From positions 18,577,818 through 18,641,817 of the forward strand of contig OZ007582.1 of NCBI GenBank assembly GCA_963931925.1: a stretch of DNA of 64,000 bases, written 5' to 3'. Under the pieces are notes generated by a model. That model was not told the DNA's origin. It did not search any database and saw nothing but the letters and a program-made list of their open reading frames with translations. Shown here piece after piece: positions 11,701 through 24,000 of the stretch. Origin of the DNA: Onchidella celtica. Lineage: Eukaryota > Mollusca > Gastropoda > Systellommatophora > Onchidiidae. Position numbers and translations under genes: made by a program. The first letter of the stretch is position 1. Each line of letters opens with the position of its first letter.

Positions 11701-12136
11701 TTACTGAGCCAGCAGTTTGTCCTGCGGCTTGACAATTCTTTTAATTTGAGGTGGTTTTGTCTGGATGCATGTGAAAATGCCACACATTTCCATCATGTTC
11801 TTATCTTCTCTGAGACTTGGCTTAGGTTGTTTTTTTTTTATATATAGTTAATGGACAGTGTACTGATTAAAAAAAGGACCTGATTAGTCAGAGCCAGCAG
11901 TTGGTCCAGCAGATTTGATGCTAGATGAGGCAAATCTTTTCTTTTCTTTTTCTTTTTTTTTTTATAAGGTTTAAGATTTGGGAGCAGGAATTTCTAAAAT
12001 TTTGTGTTCCTGGTTTCTGTTCTTTTCAGATCAGGCTGTCATTGTTGGTTTCAACCCGGACGCTGATGTGAAGACGGCATATCTGCGTGATGCTATTGAA
12101 ACTATGAGAGATTACCTGAAAAATGCTGGTTATTGA
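8522..12136 (+). CDS. profilin gene (three coding exons)
   Basis: Profilin is a small cytoplasmic actin-monomer-binding protein. It also binds proline-rich ligands (formins, Ena/VASP) and phosphoinositides, and it catalyses nucleotide exchange on actin. Joining 8522-8719, 10318-10423 and 12030-12136 gives 411 nt, i.e. 136 aa, the usual profilin length. The N-terminus is Met-Ser-Trp-x-x-Tyr-Val with Trp3 and Tyr6, and Trp30 follows in Gly-Val-Trp-Ala; these are residues of the poly-proline groove. The middle has the Gly-Gly-x-x-Gly strand region. The C-terminal helix Tyr-Leu-Arg-Asp-Ala-Ile-Glu ends in Tyr-Leu-Lys-Asn-Ala-Gly-Tyr. All splice sites are GT-AG; intron 1 is phase 0 and intron 2 phase 1. 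The start has a good context (AAGATGTC). A splice acceptor at 8502-8503 suggests an upstream non-coding exon. Introns 1 (1598 bp) and 2 (1606 bp) are filled with repeats. The reading frame looks intact, so this should be a working gene. Confidence 0.95.
8931..9255. repeat. 325-bp near-perfect palindrome (fold-back element) in profilin intron 1
   Basis: Two arms of about 143 bp (8931-9077 and 9111-9255) are inverted copies. I count only a few differences: three substitutions and one 3-base indel outside the A/T tract. The spacer is about 33 bases. The 14-mer CTATGGAAAAATAG occurs at 8884-8897 and again at 9254-9267, like a target duplication. It has no coding content; the small open frame across it is a by-product of the palindrome. 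Confidence 0.9.
9796..9946. repeat. three small palindromes with GGCCTCTAGAGGCC cores
   Basis: Imperfect palindromes at 9796-9827, 9855-9882 and 9919-9946 all start with CTATT and end with GAATAG. They are built around TCTAGA or a related centre and are separated by G-rich spacers. They lie in profilin intron 1. Confidence 0.8.
10111..10290 (+). repeat. 30-bp minisatellite, six units
   Basis: Units begin GTTAAATATGACTATGGACA at 10111, 10141, 10171, 10201 (27 bp, a TAT deleted), 10228 and 10258 (expanded by TTAATTA). The array ends only 27 bp before profilin exon 2, so length changes would fall close to the branch-point region of intron 1. Confidence 0.9.
10318..10423 (+). CDS. profilin coding exon 2
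   Basis: Acceptor TTTCAG ends at 10317. The exon reads Ile-Gly-Gly-Arg-Ile-Gly-Phe through Phe-Ala-Val-Ser plus one base, then the donor GTAAGT at 10424. It is 106 nt and ends in phase 1. Confidence 0.93.
10722..11059 (+). mobile_element. short inverted-repeat element, CAGACCTGCCAACT family
   Basis: This 338-bp sequence in profilin intron 2 begins ACAGACCTGCCAACT and ends with the exact reverse complement AGTTGGCAGGTCTGT. It has no coding content. It is the best-preserved member of a family also seen at 7349-7751, about 48111-48282 (inverted) and 54119-54383. The flanks do not show a clear 8-bp duplication, so assignment to hAT is only a possibility. Confidence 0.8.
11455..11472 (+). repeat. 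(CA)n microsatellite
   Basis: About nine CA dinucleotides in profilin intron 2, followed by an A run. Confidence 0.9.
11581..11930 (+). repeat. three diverged copies of a ~70-bp unit
   Basis: Each copy has a block near 'GGACAGTTTACTGACT', then 'GAGCCAGCAGTTTGTCC'. They occur around 11586-11645, 11672-11733 and 11850-11915, with T-rich and TATATA spacers between them. They lie in profilin intron 2. Confidence 0.65.
11740..11800 (+). repeat. dispersed repeat, copy 1 of 2
   Basis: The block from TTTTAATTTGAGGTGG to GCCACACATTTCCATCATG recurs at 13394-13457 with a T-run expansion. It is a duplicated segment or a fragment of an unnamed element. Confidence 0.7.
12030..12136 (+). CDS. profilin coding exon 3
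   Basis: Acceptor TTTTCAG ends at 12029. The first two bases complete an Asn codon. The exon then reads Gln-Ala-Val-Ile-Val-Gly-Phe and ends with Asn-Ala-Gly-Tyr and the stop TGA at 12134-12136. Confidence 0.93.
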
Positions 12137-13393
12137 TCCATGCCTATGTTTTTAATTAGGAATGCTAACATATAATTATACAAATTCATTTTTTTGCTGT
12201 AGCATTGGACATAAAATTAGAATTTTTTACATTTTTTTTTGTTTTGTTTTTTTGGGTAAAGATGGACAAACTGTGGGGATTTGGTCTTGTGGATGTAGCA
12301 TTATTTTTTGTTTTCACTGCATACCTCCTCTTTTTTATTTTTTTCTCATATGTCTGAAACGAGCAAGGACAAATGATTTTTTCTTTCTTTCTATTTTTTC
12401 TCTATGTCACTTGGCATTTAGCCAAGATTTTCAAACAAACAAGCAAGCAAATATTGCTTGAGAGAAACCAAAAACTTTTTGTCTTCTGCAACCTGTATTG
12501 TTATTTTTATGTATTCTTACTCCTATTTCTGCACATTTTCTTCAGTTTGCATTTATTATTCTACTTTTTTCTTTTGTTTGTTACATGCTGTTGTATTTTG
12601 GTAAGCAAAGCTGAGAAACGAATATTTTCATGTACAAAATCGTTTTGAAGAGAAGAAAAGAATTATTCTGAAGCATTATATCTTAGTTTTGTAAAATCTT
12701 TGTCTATATTATTTTGTAGTTGAAATTTAGGCAATCATTATTCGGTAGGATCAGATTGGCTCTGCATGTGTGTGTATTTGTGTGCATGTACTTGCATGTT
12801 TTTGTCTTGTATCAGCGCAGCAGGAAGAAAAACTGCTATTATTTTATAATGATTTGTGAGATTGGTATCCATTCGTTTCTTTAAGCCATGTCAGTAAGAT
12901 TGAAACCGTCACTGAAAGATGATCTAGAATGGAAGGAAAGAAAAAAATACAAAAAGAAAGAAAGAAATGTGTAATTTTTCATGGTGAAAACCTAAAGGAA
13001 AAAGAACAAAAAATGGGGTGGGGGGGAGAGGAATTATTCAAATACACGTAATAAATCTATGAATTGCTGAAATTCAAACTGGTGCTGTTACCAATCATCA
13101 ATTTACTGTTGATCTGTAATCTTAAATTTCTGTTCACAGTTCTTGAATTTTAAGGCAAGAATTTCATCAAAGTACCACCAAAAAAAAAAAAATGTACAGA
13201 ATTGACTGCAAATTTAAATCAAAAGGTGAAATGAATTTAATCCATGTATAGGAAGTGAAACTCAGGAAAACTCTTTTTCCTTGTGGACTTTGGTTTGATT
13301 TTGAGATTTCTATTTGGACTTGATACTTCTACTTGCTGCTTCCTCATGCTTCTTTTGCTGATTTAAATCACATTTGTGTCATTTTCTTCTTCT

Positions 13394-13457
13394 TTTAATT
13401 TGAGGTGGGTTTTTTTTTTTGATTCATGTAAAAATGCCACGCATTTCCATCATGTTG
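13394..13457 (+). repeat. dispersed repeat, copy 2 of 2
   Basis: Matches 11740-11800: TTTTAATTTGAGGTGG, a longer T run, then TGCCACGCATTTCCATCATG. Confidence 0.7.
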
Positions 13458-16400
13458 TTCTCTGACAATGATCTTCAGTTCTGACAGTTGTTTGTTTTGA
13501 TTTTGTTACATCTGCACTTGGAATGTTTGTCAGTGCAGCCGTTCATGTGTTGTTTTCTTTTTAAGCAGAAAATAACAGGTTTTAAAAACTACTGTGAAAC
13601 ATTCTTTCAGTTCAGAGCAAGCACCAATACTTTTTTTCATTCAATGGCATTTTCCGTTTCTGAAAATTGCACAGCACATCATGTTTATTTATTATCTTGT
13701 ATCCCCCCCAAAATCGAAAGATGACATTTGAAGTTGTCGAGTGTAGTCACGTGGTGGGGAATTCAGTGCCTCTTCCAGTCATTTGCTAACTGTTTGTTTC
13801 TTGTCTTCAATTAGTGCATAAGTTTTCATGTTCAGGGGAGTGCCTTGAGCCTCTCGTACAATAGTAAAGCATTGATTGCATGAACTTTGTTGGCAGTGTT
13901 CCGATTATTATTTTTTAAAAAACAATCTTTGAATTTTAATGTACAATATTGCTCACATATTTTGATACGTACATACATGTACCTAAATATATAATAACCT
14001 ATGATATATAGCCCAAGCCAGGACATGATGATTATAAGCAAAGGTTGACATGGGTTTTAGTTACATCTTATTCTTATTATATATCATATATTAGACATTT
14101 AAGGTTTAATTAAGTACACAATAGTGTTTAACTTATTCTGTGTGGTGGCAAGACAAATGAACTCCAGTGGTGATGATGATGATGTTCCTGATATATTCAA
14201 GTAAATCCATATGACAAGATAACCTCTGAAGGCAGGATAACTATATGTTGTTGGGGAAAGTTAAGGAGGAACAAAGGAGAAAAAAATTGCTCATTCCAAA
14301 CTGAAGTAAATGGGAAGAAAGGTAGTGCAGTTCTTGTTGTTAGTAGCAAAGATATTCACATTCTTGATGTACTTTCTTACTCTTGTACATGTGACAATTT
14401 GTAACTTTCTCAATGGAGGGTCAGAAAAGAGACATTCTGTTTGCGTCTTGTGGATGGATGGAGATGTATTGTAAAGGTCAGTGGACACTCGCAAAGTGAA
14501 GGGAAAAAAATTGTTTGCATGATGTATACACAGTTTGCTTTCAGCTTTCAGATTTACCTTTTGCCCTGTATCTTCTTCTGTCTGCAAAAGTTCAAGCAAT
14601 GAATTTATAAATGTGTGTGCAAGATTTTTGTCTATGGAAATTGTGCAGGAGTTTGTAGCTTGGGATCAGCCAGTTGTCTATGCAATTGTGGTCCGGTGCG
14701 AGGAAGTGTGGGACGAAGGTTGGTAAGAACCACCTTCCAGCAACATCTAGCATGTGCTGCCTGCACACGACCAGCTATGAAAGAGTCCTTTTCTAAGAAT
14801 ACTGTGAGTTACATTATGACATTATCCCATGTGGAAATTAATCTTTATTAAATCAGCTTTTGACTGTTGGTGTCATGGTACGTTTTTAGAAATATTTTAA
14901 AATATAATGGTGACCTATGATTAGAAAACACGCCAAAAAAAACCAAATATTTGTTGCAGAATGCAGTATTCTTTAGGAATCTTCCAGCATTTTAACTTTT
15001 GGAAATCGTCGGAACTCAGTCTGTGAATTACTATTGACAGAGTCTGCTCTGAGAGATTTCCAGTTTGCAAGGGAAAATGAGATTTCAAATGAATGTGTAC
15101 ATCAAATATTACAGGTCCTATACTCCTTTTTTTATGAATAAAGATGCCACATTTATTCCATCTCAACTGACAATCTCTCTGGTTACAGATCTGAGGGAAG
15201 AAAATTATCATTGCTGACAAAATCTATAGATGAGCAGCTTTTTAGATCTGATGCTAGAAAAGCATACAATAATGTCTTCTCGTGCAAGCTGTCAATTTTA
15301 CCTCTATATATGTGTTCTTGATCCGCCTAACTCAACATTACAGTATTTGTTCATTACTATGTACATGTTCAAAGCTTTTTTACGTATGTGTGTTGTGTAA
15401 GAATAAAAGAAAACCTCATGAAACTGAGTTTACCAGGTGGTCTGAATAAAGGTATCAAAACTTATTTACCCAGTGGGGATTGATTGGTCAAAAATATTGA
15501 ACGGGTACCATCATTCAAAAACAGTACCATCATCTTTTTGGGTTCCCTTGGGTTGCCAAGCATGTATAATGAATTACAAGAATCATCCATATAAATGTGT
15601 GGAATTGATTGAAAAGAAAAAAAATGTGAAGGTATTGAAGGATATTACTATTACAAGTACAGTTCAAAGTAAGACAGTGAGAACTCCATAATCAGAATTT
15701 TATGTTATCTGTAAGCATGATATCAACGGGTTTTTTTTTGTTTGTTTTGTTTTAAAAATATGATAATTAAATAGACATGCAAGGGGAGATAATTATTTTT
15801 CTCAGTGGACCACCAAAGCTGATGTTGATGATGATAATGTAAGAAGAAGTGGGAGACCAGGTTCAAATGGAAAGCCTAGGTTTTCAAGGAGAGATTATTA
15901 ATTATGCTGGCCACATCTAGTCCCCAAAACTGGCAAAAGCATGGGATGAAAAGGGATTGTTATGCATGTACATGTATAATATTCTGGCTCTGTCTTATGT
16001 GGAAGAGCATGAAAGTGGAGGGATTAAATAATATGCTGTATCTCGTCCCTCAGGGTATGAGAATGTATGGTTTCTTAATGCTGCCGCCTCCATCCTTCAT
16101 CCCCCTGGGCATATGCCACACAGTAGCCAAACAATCTTGGCACCAACCATTATCTGGGAAAATGCTCTTTGGTGATATTGATAACAAGTGTGAAGTAAGG
16201 GGTCTCTGATACATTAGGGCCACGTTCCATCCTGCCTATGTACGTACAAGCAGTGTGCACTTCCATGACGGTCCGTTGTCTGATTCGTCTGAACCTGTTG
16301 TAATGTCTTTCTGATATTGTTGGTTAACATATGGATAAAAGGAAAATGGACATTTGCCGACAGATGGTCAACTCGTCAATGAGTGACAATAGCCAAAGCT

Positions 16401-18889
16401 TGAACAATGTAATGTAAGGTGCTGAACTAGCAAGCTGACTGTAATTTGTAAAGCCGTTAGAATAGGAGACCACTTTTGTGTTTTTTGTACACAGTGTTAT
16501 ACACTGCATTAAATTTATTCTTCAAATCCTCTTTCAAGTTTCATTAATAATCCTTGTTTTACCAATTTGCATCTTGGAGTTCAAACAAGCAAAGAACAAT
16601 CTGTGGTCAGCTCTGTAATAAATTATGGTTTCCTTTTTGTAATAAACAAAGCCTCTTGTCTTGTCATTTTATTTCTGTGTTGTATTTTGCCTGTACATAA
16701 ACAATGAAGGCCATGTTGCCCCGGCTCTGTCATGGAACTTCACAAATGAATTCTCACAACTGCAAATGACATGTGTGGTCACAAATTTCACATTTTGAAA
16801 TATACAACTATTATGAAAGAAGCCATTTTCTGTGTATTTTGCTTTTTATTTGAAGTCAATGTCTCAAATATTTTTTGAGATATTGTGGTTTTTATGATAT
16901 GGCTGTTTAAATTGTCAGATGTAGTAACTGGAGAAAGAGAAAAATTATCTTGCAGGCCTGTATCTCAAAAGCAGCCTGTGCGTCACCCAACAGGTTTTCG
17001 TGGAGCGCCACACATATATTGTTTTGCCATATAATGCCAGTACATTTTGTATTATGTGTCACAAAAGAAGGAAGGCTTTTGATGGAATGATGAAAGGTCT
17101 TTTAACCGCTGAGCTTTAAATTCTATAAAATATATTACGCATAGGAAGATGTAAAGGTGAATGTTGGCATGCTTTAAAAGGTCATGAATAACATGTAGGC
17201 CTACTTTCATTGATTTTGAGCCACAACTGAGTTGAACAGAAGAAAGTGTCCCGACATTTTGAACTGGAGAAAAAAAGATGCATTTCCTTCAACTAGAGTT
17301 AAAAAGCATGACAGGAAATTTCATTTGCACTTCAATTTACACACTGGTGATCGAAACTCAGGTAAAAATCACATCTGTATATTCCCTAAGTCAGAGGGTC
17401 AGTCAAATAGTTCTTTTGACTCCTTAAAGTTAAGGAATTTTATTTTCTTTTTGAGTGGTGGAGGGTACAATTCATGTTCTATTTCAAATGTTTAAAACTT
17501 TAAGAGAAGCAAGACATAAATTTCAAGCAAAACCAGTTTTTTTTCCTCTCCTGAAAAATTAAATACTAGTGCAGCTGTGTGGCTTTGTGATGTGTCAGTG
17601 CTGACAATAAGCAACACTGAAAATTGTTACCTATAATGTTAGTATTAATAATATAAACCACATAAATTGTTGCATTTAGTTTCACCATCCCCTATGACTG
17701 TAGTACATGTAGTCAAAAATTAATGAAATGGATTATTTATAATATTCAACTACATCCATAGCCACATCGAATGATCTTGGTTATAGACTCCTAAGCCAAA
17801 AAATAATCAAAATAATAGCTTTGAAGCTTTCCAAAATTCATCTTAACTAAACCAGTAGGCCTCGTGCCAAATTGGAACAGTATTTTGCTTCTCCTGAAAA
17901 CTAGCCAAATTTGATTACTACAGTTTTAAGGAACGGTGACGACCATATGTGTATATACATGTACATGTATGTAATGGTCAATATTTAATCTTTATTTAGG
18001 GTGACAAATTCAGTTGAACAAGTGTTAATGTTGGCCTGCAATTACAAAATATGTGTACATTATCAACGTAACTTGCCAGTTATTGAGTTAATGCCAAATA
18101 TTGTCTGTCTGGCGACTATTCTCCCTGAGCATACATTTAGTGCATTCTTCAATGTAAAACTTACAGAGCAAATAAGCTGAAACCCATATCAAGTACAAAG
18201 CTCACACTTTGAGGACAAAAATATTCACACACACACGGAAAACAGTCTCGCATGGTGTCTTTGGTTTCGCAATGCTTGTTTTTTTTTTTTTTTTCGGGAC
18301 GCTTCGTCGATACTCAACATTTTGAATGGGAAGGGGCAGTTTGACAGTTTCTTTCACAAATGCAGAGCATTAATTGATATCCAACTCCTCAAATAAATAC
18401 ACTGTGATCTTTGTACTACAAATACAATGCTAACTACCAGCACCATACAAAATGCTAACAATAACATACAATAAATTTATAATTATTGTACAGTCATCTC
18501 TCGCGTCGATGTACGTTATTTATTGATTATGTCCCTTGACCTATGACTCACTATGTTGGAACTCCGGGCTTCACGTCATTGTCTTCATGAGTCTTAAAAT
18601 AACTTCGTCTGGCGTAAATAGTCTGCATACAGTGATCGTTGTTTTAAAATATTTGTATGAGCAATATCTTCCGAACTGTTTTTAAAACAAACAAACAACA
18701 ACAACAAAAATATGTTAATGTTCCATCAGATTGAATATAGTAAAGTAGGTTACATACTAGTTTACTACATGTATGGTAAAGGTTCCGAAGTTGTAGCTTT
18801 TGTCTTTTTCTTTTCTTAAAACTCATCAGCTATTGAACGAAATAACAGAGACACTGAGACTATGGAGAAAAACTAAAACAGATCAGCTT

Positions 18890-19180
18890 GCCAGCACTTG
18901 AAAGACACAAGCGCCGCTTTAATCTTTGGCTACTGAAACTGAATACCTTCGTTCACCAATTGGCGCAGGTAAACCCACGCGCGCTTGACGCACGAGAAGG
19001 TGAGGCGTATTGGCGTACAGAGGTGTAAAACGTGAGTGGTGTGCTTTTCTGGGAAGACGACTATAGTACACGCGACCAGAAATAGAACGGTTGCACCAAA
19101 TTTAGACCCGGAAATCTGTAGGTGCCATACTTATCTTTCAATTTTTGCTCAAATCGATTTTGCTCGTCTGGCGCCATCAA
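18890..19180. promoter_or_regulatory. CpG-richer island, possible promoter
   Basis: Within a very AT-rich, CpG-poor stretch, this segment has many CG dinucleotides, including CACGCGCGCTTGACGCACG around 18975-18995 and GGCGCC near 19170. No exon can be tied to it. It may be a start region of an unrecognised transcript or a decayed repeat. Confidence 0.2.
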
Positions 19181-20766
19181 GGGAAACAACTGAAAAAAAA
19201 CAACGGACGTGTAAAACCTGAATGAAAATTCCATAGCGTGGGTTGAGCAGAATTTCAATGAGCAAGAAAGCACGTTTAGTTTAACACTGAATAGACGAAG
19301 ATCAACCATAAGTTAGGCTACATCAGTACATGTAGTCGGGCCATGAGCCCAACCCTCCTCCATACTCCCTTTTCATTCATAGGCTCCTCCCCAAATCGTG
19401 CGACCATTAGAAACGTGCAGTCCATCACCGGGTCTTTAAATGTTCTGAAGTACATGTAATTAAACTCATGCTTTCCCTATACTTTCATTATACATATATA
19501 TATATATATAATTATATGTAATGTGACCTTCCTGCAACTTCACTGACGAAAAAAATAATAATAATGAAACTTATTATATGTGTACAACCCAATTAATACT
19601 GTACACTACATACACATAATTCATTACCATATTTCAGAAAAGGGTAAGTACACACACCAGCCCCCCCCTCCCCCCCACCAATAACAACGACAACAACAAT
19701 AACAATAACAAAACAAAAAAAAACACAACAAAACTTGAATATTTTCAAAAACTTCCCTGCATGAAAAGCCCCTCCCTCATGGTCACGCCTGCAGCGTTAC
19801 ACATCCCAAGTTTTAGCACTAGATTACTCACAACTCAATCAAATTCTATTCAGAGTGGCACAATGGCCAGCGGATTGCGTCTGAAAATGGATGGATTTAG
19901 GTTGGTGGGCGGGTGGCGACACAGACTAATAGTAATAGTCTGTGGGTGGCGATGACAAAAGACAAAGACGAACGAGAGGATTGATCGATTTTCCTGGAAA
20001 AGGGTGCTGCGCACTGTAACGCTGTCAGAGCGCAACACGAACATATCAATCTGAACCGGCTAAAAACAAACAAAACCGAACTGTTTGCACAAGGAAAAAT
20101 TGAATGCGGGGTGATGAGAACATGTTGTGGGAGTGGGGGGTAGAGCTTTGCATGAATCAGTGGGAAAAAAAAAAAAAAAAAGATTTTACTGTCGGTGTAA
20201 TTTATTAAAAGAGTCGCACTTTAGTAAATCTGTCGTGGTAGGCAGCATTGAGCTGACCAGATACTAAATACACAACAAATAATAATACATGTACAGCGAG
20301 TAACTACATGTAGTATTTAGGTGCCTATATTATAATCCTGCATCCCATCACCGACCAGGCTCCATGCGCTTCACAACACCTGCATGGGGCACCATACAAA
20401 GAGCTGAGACACATTTGTAGTATGTAACTTGTTTAAGAAATAAAACCAAAACTATATAAGATTAGGAGAGTGTAAAAAGATGATCTTTTCATTCAGCTGA
20501 TGTTTTAATGCCAGTAAAATGTACACTTACATAGGCCTACTGTAATAGTTACTGGTTTTGTTGAAACTCTTGTCAATTTTATGAATTTGTTTTGCCCTTT
20601 TCAATCATAATGCCTAGGTCAAAATATGATTACATCAGTAACCAAATCAGACCCATTTCAGAATAAATCTGATGATGCACTCAAAGATTATTTTTTATTT
20701 CATGCACGGGTGTCCCGTACAGAATGTACACAAGTAAATGAATTGCATAATGTTTTTGGCAACTCC

Positions 20767-20777
20767 ATTGACGTAAC
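20767..20777 (+). repeat. 5' target-site duplication of RTE copy 2
   Basis: The 11-mer ATTGACGTAAC occurs here and at 24024-24034 and brackets the full-length LINE. Confidence 0.88.
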
Positions 20778-21019
20778 CCGCCCGTGCAGTTGCGGGGCCC
20801 TCTTGCAGAAGAGGGACAGCAAAGAATACATCTGACGTGATACTGCGTGTCGTAAGAGGCGACTAAAGGTGCAAAGGTCCTGGTCTCCCGAAAAGAGCCA
20901 TTTGGCGGTGGGCCAACTACCCACCCTGTAAAAATAAACCAGTTACAGAAACACAAGCAAATACTTTAAATCAGTCTTTTATCTTGGGAGAAGGGGGAGC
21001 ATCTGCACCTGTAGATTCA

Positions 21020-22420
21020 ATGAAGGACAATGGACAAAGCCGAAAGGACTCCACTGGCCTGACTGCTCCTTCATCAAACAAGTCACTCCGGATTGCGTCG
21101 TGGAATGTCCGCTCCATGTATGAAGCAGGAAAGAGTGCCCAGGTTACAATGGAGATGAGGCGATACAGACTGCACATACTTGGAGTTAGCGAGACCCGCT
21201 GGATACAGTCCGGACTGAAACAACTTAATTCTGGGGAAAAGATTTTGTATTCTGGAAGGGAGGACAAAAAGCATACAGAAGGAGTAGCGATCATCTTGAG
21301 CAAGCACGCCCAGAGGTCACTGAGGGGATGGGAACCCTACGGAAGGAGAATTATATTGGCATCATTTACTACAAAGAACAAGAACATCAACATGAACATT
21401 GTGCAGATATACGCCCCAACAAATGAAGCAACCGATGAGGACAAGGACGATTTCTACAACCAGCTTCAGGAAATAGTTGACACATTGCCAAGAAAAGATG
21501 TGAACATTATAATGGGAGACGCCAATGCCAAGATAGGACAGGACAATACAGGGTATGAGGACATTATGGGGTGCAATGGTTTGGGACAAATGAATGAGAA
21601 TGGAGAGCGGTTTGCAAGTTTCTGCGCATTTAACAGCTATGTGATTGGAGGTTCAGTATTCCCACACAAGAGGATCCATAAGGCCACTTGGATTTCACCG
21701 GATGGAGTAACTGAAAACCAGATTGACCACTTTTGCATCACCCGACGATTCAGACGCTCACTGGAGGATGTCATAGTACAGAGAGGAGCTGATGTTGGAT
21801 CTGACCATCACATGCTGCTGGCAAGACTCAAACTCCGCCTCAAGAAACAAGGTACCAGAGCAGGAACAAAGAGGAGAAAGTTTCAAGTGAGCCTTCTGGA
21901 TGGAGACAAGAAGGAAGAGTTCCAGCTGACACTGAGGAATAGATTCAAACCCCTTGTTGACCTCGAAGAGACAGTAGATTTGGAGACTCACTGGGCTAAG
22001 GTAAAAGGAGTATTTACATCGACATCCCAGGATGTTCTTGGGGAAAATAAAGTGGAACACAAGGAATGGATCAGTCAAAAATCACTGGACTTGATAAGGA
22101 TAAGAAGAGACCTAAAAGAACAGGTAAATGCAAGTCGTACAAGAAGCTCAAGAGTTGGTAACCAGGAAGAGTACCGAGCATCAGCTAAAGAGGTCAAAAA
22201 ATCAATTAAAAAAGACAAAGAGGAGTTCATAGGAATGTTAGCAGAGAAAGCAGAGAAGGCAGCAACAGGAGGACACATGAGGATCCTCTACCAGACTACA
22301 AAGACTCTTGCTGGAAAATATGGAAAACCTGAAGTTCCTGTCAAGGATTACAACAGGAAGGCTATTTTTGGAAAGGAAGCTCAGGCAAAAAGATGGATAG
22401 AACATTTTAACACCTCTTGA
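21020..22420 (+). pseudogene. RTE endonuclease part of ORF (frameshifted at its end)
   Basis: From the first ATG at 21020 this frame encodes 466 aa. Its N-terminal ~250 residues are an exonuclease-endonuclease-phosphatase (APE-like) domain, which nicks the target DNA for retrotransposition. Visible motifs in order are Ala-Ser-Trp-Asn-Val-Arg-Ser, Gly-Val-Ser-Glu-Thr-Arg-Trp (metal-binding Glu), Gln-Ile-Tyr-Ala-Pro-Thr, Gly-Asp-Ala-Asn-Ala-Lys (catalytic Asp-x-Asn) and Gly-Ser-Asp-His-His (catalytic Asp-His). A Lys/Arg/Glu-rich linker follows. The frame stops with TGA at 22418-22420, just where family members continue into the reverse transcriptase. The frame is open upstream to about 20984, but the codon there is not ATG. 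Confidence 0.9.
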
Positions 22421-24000
22421 ATAGACCTCCACCAAGCAACCCACCCGACATTCTACCCGCAAGAAATGATTTACCGATCAGTTGCGACCCTCCGACTAAA
22501 GCAGAGATTAATGATGCCATAAAGCAGTTAAATCGAGGCAAGGCAGCTGGACCAGATCAGATCCCACCAGAGGCGCTGAAGGCAGATTCTGCTGGGGCTG
22601 CAGAGGGTCTGCACTCGCTATTCTCGAGGATTTGGATCGGAGGCAAGTTTCCAAAGGACTGGAAGGAAGGACACCTCGTGAAGCTTCCAAAAAAAGGGGA
22701 CCTCAGCAATTGTAGTAACTACAGAGGAATCACACTTCTCTCCATCCCAGGAAAGGTTTTCAACCGGATTATTCTCAAGCGAATACAGAATGCAACAGAC
22801 CCAAAACTTCGTGAGGAGCAAGCTGGTTTCAGGAGTAATCGATCAACCACCGACCAGATCGCCACGCTGAGAATCATAGTAGAGCAGTCGCTAGAGTGGA
22901 ACTCCCAACTGATAGTGAACTTCCTTGACTACGAGAAGGCCTTTGATAGCATCGATAGAGAAACACTGTGGAGAATATTGAGACATTATGGAATCCCAGA
23001 GAAGATGGTGAACCTTATCAAGAGCATGTACGAGGGGACAAGTTGCAGAGTCGTACACGATGGCGAGCTTACTGACAGCTTTGATATCAAGACTGGTGTT
23101 AGGCAGGGTTGTTTGCTGTCCCCATTTCTGTTTGTCCTGGTGATTGATTGGCTTATGAAAGAAACCACCAGTGGAGGAAGAAATGGCATACAATGGACCC
23201 CATGGACACAGCTGGACGATCTAGATTTTGCAGATGACTTGGCACTATTGTCGCACACACACGACCAGATGCAAGCAAAGACTACAGCTCTAAACAAAAT
23301 TTCAGAATCTATTGGATTGAGGATACATCCTGCGAAGTCGAAGGTCCTAAAAATTGTTGCACCCCCAAGCGCACAAGTCAGAGTAGGAGATCAACCACTG
23401 GAAGATGTAGAGTCCTTCTGCTATCTTGGTAGTATCATTGACAATAAGGGAGGAACAGAGGCAGAAGTCAAAGCACGAATTGGAAAGGCACAGGCAGCTT
23501 TTACGTCCTTAAGCAAGATTTGGAGAACCAAGGATATATCTCTAAAAACAAAGCTGAGGATATTCAACTCGAACGTGAAGTCAGTCCTGTTGTATGGATG
23601 TGAGACTTGGAATGCATCCCAGGCCTGCATAAAGAGAATCCAAGTTTTCATCAACAGATGTTTGAGGAAGCTACTTAAGATCAGATGGACAGACAAGGTC
23701 AGCAATGAAATTGTATGGAAAAGAACAAGACAGAGCCCAGTCAGAGAGGAAATTGGTAGGAGGCGATGGAGATGGATCGGCCACACTCTCAGGAGGCCAG
23801 GAAACAGCATCACGAAGAAGGTATTGGATTGGAATCCCCAGGGCAAGAGATCAAGAGGAAGGCCGCGCGGAACGTGGAGAAGAGCCAGAGAAAATGATGT
23901 GCAACGAAGCGGAAAGACTTGGAATAATGTAAAGAGACTGGCCCATGATAGAGAGGGATGGAAAGTGTTTGTTGGTGGCCTATACCCTGATCCAGGGTGA
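22417..24000 (+). pseudogene. RTE reverse transcriptase part of ORF
   Basis: This frame is open for 527 codons, shifted relative to the endonuclease frame, with no natural ATG at its start, so it is the continuation of a broken single ORF. The RT domain shows Gly-Lys-Ala-Ala-Gly-Pro-Asp, Asn-Tyr-Arg-Gly-Ile-Thr-Leu-Leu, Glu-Gln-Ala-Gly-Phe-Arg, Phe-Leu-Asp-Tyr-Glu-Lys-Ala-Phe-Asp, Gly-Val-Arg-Gln-Gly-Cys-Leu-Leu-Ser-Pro and the F-A-D-D active site at 23227-23238. The C-terminal third has Tyr-Leu-Gly-Ser, Leu-Leu-Tyr-Gly-Cys-Glu-Thr-Trp and Arg-Arg-Trp-Arg-Trp-Ile-Gly-His, typical of RTE/BovB-type proteins. All active-site residues are intact. Confidence 0.92.

Larger units (their letters stand above)
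12137..20766. other. 3' flank of profilin and non-coding segment
   Basis: The first one to several kilobases are probably profilin 3' UTR. Possible AATAAA signals occur near 13048, 15400 and 16640, but none stands out. The second copy of the dispersed repeat is at 13394-13457. A (TA)n run lies near 19494-19510 and a CAA/CAATAA-rich stretch at 19678-19735. I see no coding exon that can be defended. Confidence 0.45.
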
